Shown here piece by piece: positions 1-6,468 of a DNA stretch of 8,022 bases. The notes under the pieces are model-generated. The model saw only the letters and a program-made list of their open reading frames with translations. It searched no databases and was not told where the DNA came from. The DNA is from an uncultured beta proteobacterium (GTDB lineage: Bacteria; Pseudomonadota; Gammaproteobacteria; Burkholderiales; Burkholderiaceae_C): contig CAIOLZ010000393.1 in NCBI GenBank assembly GCA_903859265.1, forward strand, positions 1 to 8,022. Direction: 5' to 3'. Positions within the stretch are counted from its first letter, which is position 1. Each line of letters begins with the position of its first letter. A program made the position numbers and the translations under genes.

Positions 1-1697
1 CAGGCGATGCCTCGGCCAGGGACTGGTTTGAAATCGACTCGACCCGCGTGGACGAGCCCGGCCGCGTAGAGGCGCATGTCAATCCCTACATGACGACTTC
101 CGAGCAAGCGGCGCAGCAGGGCGCGACTTGCAGCAAGGAAGATCAGCCCCAAACCCAGGCCCTGGACAGCGCTGAACCTCAGTCAGGCGATGAAGTCACG
201 GCGCGGACGCAAGCTGCTTCTGATGCATCGATCAAGCCTTTGACATTTGTCATCAACCCATCGCTTCCCAGCGGCAAAGGCAAATTGCGCTTGCCGCCCC
301 GCGACCGATCGGTGATTCGCCTTCCCAGCTACGAGCAGGTCAAAAGCGACCCGGTGCTTTATGCGCATGCCAATCGCGTGCTGCATCTCGAGACCAACCC
401 CGGCAATGCGCGCGCACTGGTGCAGGCGCATGGCGAGGGCACCACGGCGCGCGATGTGTGGATCACGCCACCTCCGATTCCGCTGACCACCGCCGAGATG
501 GATATGGTGTTCGATCTGCCGTATGCGCGCAGCCCGCACCCGAGCTATGCGGACGAAAACGGCAGCCACGACGGCGCGACCAAAATCCCGGCCTGGGAGA
601 TGATCCGGTTCAGCGTCAACATCATGCGCGGCTGTTTTGGCGGCTGCACTTTTTGCTCCATCACCGAGCATGAAGGCCGCATTATTCAAAGCCGTTCGGA
701 AGACTCGGTCATCAAGGAAATCGAAGATATCCGCGACAAGGTGAAGGGTTTCACCGGAACCATTTCAGACCTCGGCGGCCCGACGGCCAACATGTATCGG
801 CTGGGTTGCAAAAGCCCGGAGATTGAAGCCGCCTGCCGCAAGCCCAGTTGTGTTTTTCCTGGAATTTGTCAGAACCTGACGACCGACCACGGCCCGCTGA
901 TCAAGATGTATCGACGGGGCCGCGCGCTCAAGGGCATCAAAAAGATTTTGATTGGCTCGGGTCTGCGCTATGACCTTGCGGTCAAAAGCCCGGAGTACGT
1001 GAAGGAACTGGTGCAACACCATGTGGGCGGCTACCTCAAAATTGCGCCGGAGCACACCGAGCAGGGGCCGCTGACCAAGATGATGAAGCCCGGCATCGGG
1101 AGCTACGACAAGTTCAAGGCCTTGTTTGACAAGTTCAGTGCCGAGGTCGGCAAAAAGCAGTTTTTGATTCCCTACTTCATTGCGGCCCACCCGGGAACCA
1201 GCGATGAGGACATGATGAATCTGGCGGTCTGGCTGAAGAAAAACGGTTTCCGTGCGGACCAGGTGCAAACCTTCTACCCCAGTCCAATGGCGACCGCGAC
1301 CGCCATGTACCACTCCGGGCGCAATCCGCTGCGCAAGATTCACCGTGCGGTGGAGTCGTCGGATGACGCGGTGGACATCGTCCGTGGCGAAAAGCGCCGC
1401 CGCCTGCACAAGGCTTTTTTGCGCTACCACGATGCCAACAACTGGCCGCTGCTGCGCGAGGCCCTGAAGGCGATGGGGCGCGCCGATCTGATTGGCAATG
1501 GCAAGCACCATTTGATTCCCACGTTTCAGCCGCTGGGTGATGGTGGATACCAGAGCGCGCGTAAAAAGAATTCGACTGACGCCCCGGTCAAGCGCTCAGG
1601 CGCGGCGGCACCCGTGAAGGGCCGCATACTGACGCAGCACACTGGTTTGCCGCCACGCGTGACCGGCAGTGCCAGGCCGGCGCGCAAGGCCCGCTAG
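1..1697 (+). CDS. ygiQ: YgiQ-family radical SAM protein (5' end missing)
   Basis: The reading frame is open from base 3 and runs off the left edge, so the start codon is outside the window; the GTG at 48 is internal. About 564 residues are visible of a protein usually somewhat over 700 long. The radical SAM cluster motif CFGGCTFC (C-x3-C-x2-C, cysteine codons at 633, 645 and 654) follows the family lead-in FSVNIMRG. It predicts a 4Fe-4S cluster that cleaves S-adenosylmethionine. Further family blocks are KIAPEHTE, FLIPYFIAAHPGT and, in the C-terminal region, FYPSPMATATAMYHSGRNPL. The first visible residues (WFEIDSTR, then HVNPYMTT) also fit YgiQ. A low-complexity Gln/Ala/Ser-rich stretch follows that block (about 120-230), and the C-terminus is a Lys/Arg/Ala-rich tail. 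The reaction is not established for the family. The gene ends 19 bp before a convergent gene, with no clear terminator between them. Confidence 0.93.
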   Translation, partial: GDASARDWFEIDSTRVDEPGRVEAHVNPYMTTSEQAAQQGATCSKEDQPQTQALDSAEPQSGDEVTARTQAASDASIKPLTFVINPSLPSGKGKLRLPPRDRSVIRLPSYEQVKSDPVLYAHANRVLHLETNPGNARALVQAHGEGTTARDVWITPPPIPLTTAEMDMVFDLPYARSPHPSYADENGSHDGATKIPAWEMIRFSVNIMRGCFGGCTFCSITEHEGRIIQSRSEDSVIKEIEDIRDKVKGFTGTISDLGGPTANMYRLGCKSPEIEAACRKPSCVFPGICQNLTTDHGPLIKMYRRGRALKGIKKILIGSGLRYDLAVKSPEYVKELVQHHVGGYLKIAPEHTEQGPLTKMMKPGIGSYDKFKALFDKFSAEVGKKQFLIPYFIAAHPGTSDEDMMNLAVWLKKNGFRADQVQTFYPSPMATATAMYHSGRNPLRKIHRAVESSDDAVDIVRGEKRRRLHKAFLRYHDANNWPLLREALKAMGRADLIGNGKHHLIPTFQPLGDGGYQSARKKNSTDAPVKRSGAAAPVKGRILTQHTGLPPRVTGSARPARKAR

Positions 1698-1716
1698 CAA
1701 AGTCGCTGAGGTAGTT

Positions 1717-2595
1717 TCAGGCCAGGGTGAGCAGGGGAATATCGTGCTTCGCAGCGAGCGCGTCGAGTTGTCGGCGGGTTCTGCTGGCCATGAATTGTTC
1801 GACGCACTGGTGCGTGGCACGGTCCTGCATGCTGTCGCCTGATGAAATGTTCAATCCCATCAAGTTGCCAAGCGCGCGCGCAAAGTGGGGCTCCAATGCC
1901 GCCAGCGCGACCCGGCCATTTTTGCAGGCGTACACCCGGTAGCCTGCGTGCGCGCCGCCAACGGTACCGTCCGCGCGAGTCAAGCCCCAGCGGCGGGGCA
2001 AGGCTAGATAGGCTGCGGCATCCGATAGCGCGACTTCTTGCAGCAGGCCCCTGCCCGTGCGCAAAAAATGCAGGTGCGCTTTGAGCACTGCCTCACTGGC
2101 GATGAGAGAGCCACCCATATCGGCGTACAGGGTGGGTGGCAAATCCAGCCCGGTGATCAGGTCGTTGGCGGCCAGATAGGTCAGGTCGTGCCCCGGTTCT
2201 TCGGCTTGCTGCCCCGGTGCGCCGACGATTTGAACCACCGACAGTGTGGGGTATTGAGCGCTGAGCTGCTTCCATCCAAGGCCGAGCTTGACCAGCGCCG
2301 ATGGGCGAAACGAGGTCAGCAGGACATCGGTTTTGGCCAGCAATTTGTGCAGCGATTTTTGTCCGGCTTCTGACTTCAGATCGGCCACGATGGTGCGCAC
2401 CCCCTCATGCATGTGCTTGTAGGCCTGCGGGTTGTAGGACGCCATGGGGTCGCCGCTGGCCGATGTCGGGCGCGATGGCGGTGGTTCAAGCTTGGTGCAG
2501 CGTGCGCCCATGTTTTGGCAGCGCATCAATGCGGCGGGCCCCGGCAGGTTGAGGGCGAGGCTCAGAATACGAACGCCTTTGAGAACTTTATCCAT
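1717..2595 (-). CDS. Family III (CaiB/BaiF-type) CoA transferase, short form
   Basis: This 292-residue protein resembles family III CoA transferases and alpha-methylacyl-CoA racemases. The N-terminus (GVRILSLALNLPGPAA, then GARCTKLEPP) matches the start of the CoA-binding Rossmann-like domain, and VADLKSEAG (about 70-78) is typical of the family. Equivalents of the racemase catalytic residues appear present: H136 in GHDLTY, D159 in YADMGGS and E235 in ALEPHF. That leans towards a racemase-like or acyl-CoA transferase activity on an unknown substrate. Most family members have about 360-400 residues. This one stops at DIPLLTLA, where others continue for roughly 60 more, so the C-terminal segment is missing or the gene belongs to a short subfamily. 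The ATG at 2593-2595 has only a weak upstream GGAA. It is convergent with ygiQ and divergent from the exonuclease gene, so it is probably transcribed alone. Confidence 0.85.
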   Translation of the reverse strand: MDKVLKGVRILSLALNLPGPAALMRCQNMGARCTKLEPPPSRPTSASGDPMASYNPQAYKHMHEGVRTIVADLKSEAGQKSLHKLLAKTDVLLTSFRPSALVKLGLGWKQLSAQYPTLSVVQIVGAPGQQAEEPGHDLTYLAANDLITGLDLPPTLYADMGGSLIASEAVLKAHLHFLRTGRGLLQEVALSDAAAYLALPRRWGLTRADGTVGGAHAGYRVYACKNGRVALAALEPHFARALGNLMGLNISSGDSMQDRATHQCVEQFMASRTRRQLDALAAKHDIPLLTLA

Positions 2596-2644
2596 GCAGT
2601 GTGTTCCGGTAGGCGGTCATGATAGGGGCAATAATGCAGCTTTC

Positions 2645-2650
2645 AGAGGT
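2645..2650 (+). promoter_or_regulatory. Ribosome binding site for the exonuclease TTG start
   Basis: AGAGGT lies 6 nt before the TTG at 2657. It is the best Shine-Dalgarno match in the divergent region and is the reason for choosing this start. The in-frame ATG at 2594 overlaps the start of the CoA-transferase gene, has no comparable site upstream, and would add about 21 residues unlike the family. Confidence 0.55.
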
Positions 2651-2656
2651 GCATTC

Positions 2657-3763
2657 TTGAACCCCAACGCAGTCGCTCTTGATCTGTTTCCGGAACTGGC
2701 GGTGCCTGATCTGGCGCAGAAGCGCACGGCGCCCAAAAAGCCAAAAACCACGGCGCACAGCAGCGGTAAAAAATCTGCAAACGGCGGCCCCCATGCCCCG
2801 GAAAGTGGCGAGTCGGCCATTGCCGGGCAGGGCGCGGCGGACAGGGGCACCGCAGATTGGGAAGCCATCGCACAACAACTGGAGTCGCATCCGGACTACC
2901 GGCTGCTGCGCCGCCTCAAGCCCCGTCTTGACTGGCCGGAACCGGACGCGGTTGGCAGTGACATAGAGCGCACTTGCATTGTGGTGCTGGACACCGAAAC
3001 TACCGGGCTCGATGCCACTAGAGAACGCATTATTGAACTGGCGATGCTGCGGGTGGTGGTCGATAACGCCACCGGATTGCCGGTCGGACCGGTGACGGTC
3101 TATGACGAACTCGAAGATCCGGGCAAGCCGATTCCCAAGGAAGTCGTGGCGCTGACCGGAATCACAAACAGTGATGTCGCTGGACGCCAACTCGACGAGG
3201 CCAAAATTGCGCAGATGCTCGACGGCGTCGATCTGGTGATTGCCCACAACGCCGGCTTTGATCGCCCTTTTGTGGAGAGCCGACTGCCGGCATTTGCGCA
3301 TTTGCCCTGGAGTTGCTCGTTTGCCGATATTGACTGGAAAGCGCAAGGCCGAAGTTCTGCCAAGCTGGAAAATCTGGCGCAAGCTTTGGGCTGGTTTTAT
3401 GACGCACACCGCGCTGAAATGGACTGCCACGCTTTGCTGGCAGTGCTCGCGGCTCCACTGCCTCAGGGCCAGGAGTCGGGCTTGGCGAAGTTGCTGGCAG
3501 CGGCCCAACAACCGAGCTATAGATTGCAGGCTACCAATGCGCCGTTCGAGGCCAAAGACCTGCTGAAATCCCGGAGCTATCGCTGGAATGCCGAGCAGCG
3601 GGTTTGGCACACCCGGCTGACTTCTGAGACGGCGTTGCAGGAAGAATTGGGTTGGTTGAAGGACAAGGTTTACCAGCGCCCGGCGGTGGTGCAGGTGGAG
3701 ACGCTGGATGCTGTCACCAAATACTCCAGCCGGCCCGGTAAGTTCGCACCGCGGGCGCTTTGA
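2657..3763 (+). CDS. DEDDh 3'-5' exonuclease (DNA polymerase III epsilon-like)
   Basis: With the TTG start this is 368 residues. A Lys/Ala/Ser-rich, probably disordered leader covers about 20-65. The exonuclease domain covers about 105-265 and carries the full DEDDh set: D112 and E114 in VVLDTETTGLD, D202 in AHNAGFD, and H251 and D256 in HRAEMDCHALL. These residues bind two metal ions and remove 3'-terminal nucleotides. The C-terminal part (about 288-340) holds a second conserved-looking block, FEAKDLLKSRSYRWNAEQRVW. I have seen similar KD-LK-RGYRW-W blocks in stand-alone exonucleases of this type, but its role is unknown. The polymerase-binding tail of true DnaQ is not evident, so this is probably an accessory repair or processing nuclease and not the replicative epsilon subunit. 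The stop lies 20 bp before the MOSC gene, which suggests co-transcription. Confidence 0.88.
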   Translation: MNPNAVALDLFPELAVPDLAQKRTAPKKPKTTAHSSGKKSANGGPHAPESGESAIAGQGAADRGTADWEAIAQQLESHPDYRLLRRLKPRLDWPEPDAVGSDIERTCIVVLDTETTGLDATRERIIELAMLRVVVDNATGLPVGPVTVYDELEDPGKPIPKEVVALTGITNSDVAGRQLDEAKIAQMLDGVDLVIAHNAGFDRPFVESRLPAFAHLPWSCSFADIDWKAQGRSSAKLENLAQALGWFYDAHRAEMDCHALLAVLAAPLPQGQESGLAKLLAAAQQPSYRLQATNAPFEAKDLLKSRSYRWNAEQRVWHTRLTSETALQEELGWLKDKVYQRPAVVQVETLDAVTKYSSRPGKFAPRAL

Positions 3764-3783
3764 TTTTTCAGGAGGCCGCCACG

Positions 3784-4359
3784 ATGCACATTGAGAGTAT
3801 TCAAACCGGGCAGGCCCGCAAAGTTCTGATAGCGGGCCGCAGCGTGCTGACAGCCATCCGAAAGACCGCCGTCGCGGGGCCGGTAGCAGTCAATCCGCTG
3901 GGGCTCGACGGCGACGAGCAGGCGGACCCGAGCGTCCATGGCGGGCTGGACAAGGCGATTTATGCCTACCCGGCCGAGCACTACCCTTTTTGGCAGGCGC
4001 AGCGCGAAGCCGCAGGATTGGCCGGTATCGATGACGCCTTGCCGTTTGGCGCCGTTGGCGAGAATTTGAGTTTGCGCGGACTGCTGGAAACCCAGGTCTG
4101 GGTCGGCGACGTGCTCAGGTTAGCGCAGTGCACCTTGCGGGTGGAACAGCCGCGTGAGCCCTGCTTCAAGTTCAATGCGGCGATGGGCTTTAACACAGCA
4201 GTCAAGGCGATGGCGCAAAGCGGCTTTTGCGGCTTTTATTTGTCGGTAGATCAGCCCGGCGTGCTGCAGGCCGGCGAAGCGTTCGAGTTGCTGCCCGGTC
4301 CGCGCCGGGTGAGTGTGCCCGAGCGTTTCAATGCAAAAATGTTCAAAAACATGCGTTGA
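3784..4359 (+). CDS. MOSC-domain protein (YiiM-like)
   Basis: A 191-residue protein spanned by one MOSC domain, the fold shared with molybdenum-cofactor sulfurases. Family hallmarks are LDGDEQADPSVHGGLDKAIYAYP (split here only by position, about 41-63), EHYPFW, FGAVGENL (about 88-95) and the conserved cysteine C127 in EQPREPCFK. This layout fits the YiiM type, whose studied members use molybdenum cofactor to reduce N-hydroxylated compounds. The substrate here is inferred only. The ATG at 3784 was chosen because a strong AGGAGG at 3770-3775 lies 8 nt upstream. An alternative TTG at 3760 overlaps the preceding stop and would precede the ribosome site. The 20-bp gap to the exonuclease gene suggests a shared transcript. 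Confidence 0.9.
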   Translation: MHIESIQTGQARKVLIAGRSVLTAIRKTAVAGPVAVNPLGLDGDEQADPSVHGGLDKAIYAYPAEHYPFWQAQREAAGLAGIDDALPFGAVGENLSLRGLLETQVWVGDVLRLAQCTLRVEQPREPCFKFNAAMGFNTAVKAMAQSGFCGFYLSVDQPGVLQAGEAFELLPGPRRVSVPERFNAKMFKNMR

Positions 4360-4413
4360 GGTGGCCATGCCCAATGCGAAAAACGCCCTAGTGGGCAACC
4401 AAATAGGGACACC

Positions 4414-5373
4414 ATGAAAACTGCGCAACAGGAAATCGATGAACGCGCCAAGATGGCTGGCAACAACAAGTTTGAGCTGTTGCTGTTTCGATTGGGTGAA
4501 TCCAGAAACAGCGGCCAACGGGAGTTGTTCGGCATCAACGTGTTCAAGGTGCGCGAAGTGCTGGTGATGCCACACATCACCGAACTGGCGAATTCTCACG
4601 ACCACCTGATGGGTGTGGCCAATATTCGCGGGCAGATTATTCCTGTTATCGATTTGCCCGCAGTAGTCGGTTGCAACCCGACCAAAGGGCGCACCATTTT
4701 GATGGTCACCGAGTACGCCCGCACCGTGCAGGCGTTTGCGGTGGAGCAGGTCAACGAGATTGTCCGTATGGAGTGGAGCCAGGTGCTGCCTGCAGAAAGC
4801 AGCAATGGTGGCGCGCTCATCACCGGAATTGCCCGGATCGACGGGGCAGTCGCCAATACCCGCTTGGCGCAGGTGCTCGATGTGGAGCAGATCCTGAAAA
4901 ATGTGTTGCCCAGCTCGACGGAAGAAATCAACCGCGAAGCGGTCGGACCCGAGCTGCAACTGCCCAAAGGGACGCAGATTCTGGTGGCAGACGATTCTGC
5001 CGTGGCGCGCTCTGTGATCGAGTTGGGGTTGAAAGCGATGGGCGTCCCCTATGTCATGACCAAGACGGGCAAGGAGGCCTGGGACCGGCTCAACGCCATG
5101 GCGGCAGACGCCAAAAAAGAGGGTGCCACCATTCAGGATCGCATCGCGCTGGTGCTAACTGATCTGGAGATGCCGGAGATGGATGGCTTTACCCTGACGC
5201 GCCATATCAAATCGGATGCACGCTTTGACGGTATTCCGGTGGTGATACACAGCTCTTTGACCGGATCGACGAACGAAAACCATGTCAAAAGCGTGGGTGC
5301 CGATGGCTATGTCGCCAAATTCAACCCCCGCGATTTTGCCGCCACGCTGCGCCGCGTTTTGCCGCAACACTAA
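4414..5373 (+). CDS. cheV: Chemotaxis coupling protein CheV (CheW domain plus receiver)
   Basis: A 319-residue protein with the two-domain CheV layout. The CheW-like domain (about 18-165) has FGINVFKVREVL, LMGVANIRGQIIPVIDL and FAVEQVNEIVRM, the surfaces that couple chemoreceptors to the kinase CheA. The receiver domain (about 186-318) has the acidic pair D193/D194 in VADDSA, the phosphoacceptor D250 in VLTDLEMPEMDGF, the Ser/Thr position in IHSSLTG and the lysine K302 in AKFNP, so phosphorylation should be possible. The segment between helix and beta strand (NAMAADAKKEGATIQDR) is longer than in CheY, as is usual for CheV. It acts in the cytoplasm at receptor arrays, where it is thought to tune or adapt signalling. 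AGGGA at 4405-4409 supports the ATG. No other chemotaxis gene is in view, so this is an isolated cheV, followed by an intrinsic terminator. Confidence 0.95.
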   Translation: MKTAQQEIDERAKMAGNNKFELLLFRLGESRNSGQRELFGINVFKVREVLVMPHITELANSHDHLMGVANIRGQIIPVIDLPAVVGCNPTKGRTILMVTEYARTVQAFAVEQVNEIVRMEWSQVLPAESSNGGALITGIARIDGAVANTRLAQVLDVEQILKNVLPSSTEEINREAVGPELQLPKGTQILVADDSAVARSVIELGLKAMGVPYVMTKTGKEAWDRLNAMAADAKKEGATIQDRIALVLTDLEMPEMDGFTLTRHIKSDARFDGIPVVIHSSLTGSTNENHVKSVGADGYVAKFNPRDFAATLRRVLPQH

Positions 5374-5404
5374 GTCGTTGGGGGGGGGCTGAATTTGGGG
5401 GCTT

Positions 5405-5431
5405 AACTGGCGCGGTTCTTGCGCCAGTTTT
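5405..5431 (+). terminator. Intrinsic terminator after cheV, abutting the nasT start
   Basis: A perfect 9-bp stem (AACTGGCGC at 5405-5413, GCGCCAGTT at 5421-5429) encloses the 7-nt loop GGTTCTT and ends in a short T run (5428-5431). It lies 31 bp after the cheV stop. The hairpin ends only 3 nt before the ATG of the next gene, so it could also affect translation or transcription of that gene. The T tract is short, so termination may be partial. Confidence 0.75.
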
Positions 5432-5434
5432 CAG

Positions 5435-6082
5435 ATGACTGCCGCGCTTCGCATCGTTGTGATTTCACCTGAACTCGACTTGATGGACGCCTCGGATGAA
5501 CAAGCCCGTGGCTTGGCGGAGCGCTCACGCAGTTTGCGCATTGGTTTGCTGGAGAGCGGGTTCAATTTGGTCGCCTCGCTGCCCGCCGACGTGTTCCTGA
5601 CCGAACGGCTGGCCCAGTTGCAACCCGACTTGGTGATTGTGGATGCGGAAAGCGATGCCCGCGATGCGCTGGAACACGTGGTGATTGCAACCCGCGATGC
5701 GCGCCGGCCCATCGTGATGTTTACCAACGACAACGACACCAGCCATGTCAAGGCAGCGGTGGCAGCGGGTGTTTCGGCCTACATTGTTTCCGGTTTATCG
5801 CCCGAGCGGATCCGGCCAATTCTGGATGTTGCGATTGCCCGCTTCCAGCACGAGGAGTCCATGCGTCAGGAACTGGCCGACACACGTTCGGAGTTGCAGG
5901 AGCTCAGCACCGAACTCAAGGACCGAAAAGTGATTGATCGTGCCAAGGTCTTGTTGATGGAGCGACAAAAACTATCGGAGCCGAAGGCTTATGCCCGTTT
6001 GCGCAAAGCTGCGATGGACAAAAACCTCAAGCTGGTGGAAGTGGCGCAGCGCATGTTGGATGTGGCGGATTTGTTGGGTTAA
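5435..6082 (+). CDS. nasT: ANTAR-domain transcription antiterminator, NasT type
   Basis: A 215-residue response-regulator-like protein. The N-terminal receiver-like domain (about 4-135) keeps the aspartate D70 in LVIVDAES. It lacks the usual acidic pair after strand 1 (VVISPELD) and the lysine near its end (AYIVSGLSP), so it is an atypical receiver. A charged helical linker (about 138-165) leads to the ANTAR domain (about 155-212): ELKDRKVIDRAKVLLMERQKLSE, with the ARLRKAAMDKN and VEVAQRMLDVADLL helices. ANTAR proteins bind paired hexaloop RNA hairpins and prevent termination. In nitrate systems NasT acts on the nas/nrt leader and is held inactive by NasS. A matching leader lies just downstream, before nrtA, which supports the assignment. 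The ATG at 5435 is fixed by the fold beginning at once, yet it has no ribosome site because a hairpin ends 3 nt before it. No nasS gene is in view. Confidence 0.88.
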   Translation: MTAALRIVVISPELDLMDASDEQARGLAERSRSLRIGLLESGFNLVASLPADVFLTERLAQLQPDLVIVDAESDARDALEHVVIATRDARRPIVMFTNDNDTSHVKAAVAAGVSAYIVSGLSPERIRPILDVAIARFQHEESMRQELADTRSELQELSTELKDRKVIDRAKVLLMERQKLSEPKAYARLRKAAMDKNLKLVEVAQRMLDVADLLG

Positions 6083-6161
6083 TTGGCACTTAGGTGTTGG
6101 TTTTGGTGCGCTGCACAAAAAGAGTGCTGGTTTCAGGTGCGTTTTGAAGTCACTTCTGGCA

Positions 6162-6255
6162 TCGGGGCGGCTTGGCACTCTGCTGCGTCCGTGTCCCCCG
6201 CCCACTGCGTAGGCTCCTCCTTTACCTACCGCAGCAGAGTGCCAAGCCGCCCCGA
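6162..6255 (+). repeat. Hairpin element 1 (26-bp perfect inverted repeat, 42-nt loop)
   Basis: The arms at 6162-6187 and 6230-6255 are exact reverse complements over 26 bp, beginning TCGGGGCGGC on the left and ending GCCGCCCCGA on the right. The 42-nt loop (6188-6229) contains TGTCCCCCG (6192-6200), TGCG and CTCCTCCTTTA (6214-6224). A nested GTAGG/CCTAC pair (6209-6213 with 6225-6229) can lengthen the fold. The same loop motifs recur in element 2 on the opposite strand. A T run (6263-6267) starts 7 nt after the stem, so it might end nasT transcripts inefficiently. No transposase gene or target duplication is visible. Confidence 0.85.
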
Positions 6256-6297
6256 CAAGCGATTTTTGCGACACCAAAAGACCCCACAGGTCCAGCC

Positions 6298-6385
6298 CTG
6301 ACGCCGGGGGCGAATGCTGCAGCGGCATAAAGGAGGAGGCCGCAGGCCGGGGGACAGCCGCGGAAGCATTCGCCCCCGGTGTCAG
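6298..6385 (-). repeat. Hairpin element 2 (21-bp inverted repeat, 46-nt loop)
   Basis: The arms at 6298-6318 and 6365-6385 pair over 21 bp with one G-T position (a G-U wobble in RNA); the core is CCGGGGGCGAATGCT. A 3 by 3 internal loop leads to an extra GCGGC/GCCGC stem (6322-6326 with 6357-6361), leaving a 30-nt apical loop. Read on the minus strand, that loop runs TGTCCCCCG, then TGCG, then CTCCTCCTTTA, in the same order as in element 1, while the arms are unrelated to those of element 1. The pair therefore looks like two inverted members of one repeat family. Confidence 0.83.
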
Positions 6386-6425
6386 AGCGTGCGAATAACA
6401 AAGGGTTCTCAAAGCCAAAGAAACA

Positions 6426-6441
6426 TGGCACGCGACTTGCA
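6426..6441 (+). promoter_or_regulatory. Sigma-54 (RpoN) -24/-12 promoter of nrtA
   Basis: TGGCACG (6426-6432), a CGAC spacer and TTGCA (6437-6441) match the sigma-54 consensus TGGCACG-N4-TTGCW at every defined base. The invariant GG (6427-6428) and GC (6439-6440) are separated by the required 10 bases. Counting from the -12 element, transcription should start near 6452, three bases before the first ANTAR hairpin. Sigma-54 promoters need an enhancer-binding activator; NtrC is the expected one for nitrogen assimilation, but its site was not identified here. Confidence 0.85.
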
Positions 6442-6454
6442 AAGAAAAACATAA

Positions 6455-6468
6455 GACCAGCGATGGTC
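6455..6468 (+). promoter_or_regulatory. ANTAR target hairpin 1
   Basis: GACC (6455-6458) pairs with GGTC (6465-6468) around the 6-nt loop AGCGAT. The loop has A at position 1 (6459) and G at position 4 (6462), the two bases that define ANTAR-binding hexaloops. It would lie at the very 5' end of the sigma-54 transcript. Confidence 0.8.

Noticed and set aside
2599..2640. CAATAAT (2630-2636) as a -10 element for the exonuclease operon
   Set aside because: There is no acceptable -35 hexamer at the right spacing, so it could be chance.
2594..2656. ATG at 2594 as the exonuclease start
   Set aside because: It overlaps the start codon of the divergent CoA-transferase gene and lacks a ribosome site; the TTG at 2657 has AGAGGT at a good distance.
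2588..3610. Minus-strand open frame of 340 codons opposite the exonuclease gene
   Set aside because: It shows no family motifs and has shadow-type composition; the + strand frame has the complete DEDDh motif set.
4370..4396. GCCC...GGGC pairing between the MOSC gene and cheV as a terminator
   Set aside because: The stem is only 4 bp with a long loop and no T run, too weak to support.
4120..4959. Minus-strand open frame of 279 codons across the MOSC-cheV junction
   Set aside because: It spans two confirmed genes in antisense and has no recognisable features.
6083..6116. GCAC/GTGC half-sites (GGCACTTAGGTG and GTGC-GCT-GCAC) as a possible NtrC enhancer for the sigma-54 promoter
   Set aside because: NtrC sites read GCAC, about 7 bases, then GTGC. 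Here the spacing is too short or the half-sites are in the reverse order, so the match is not convincing.
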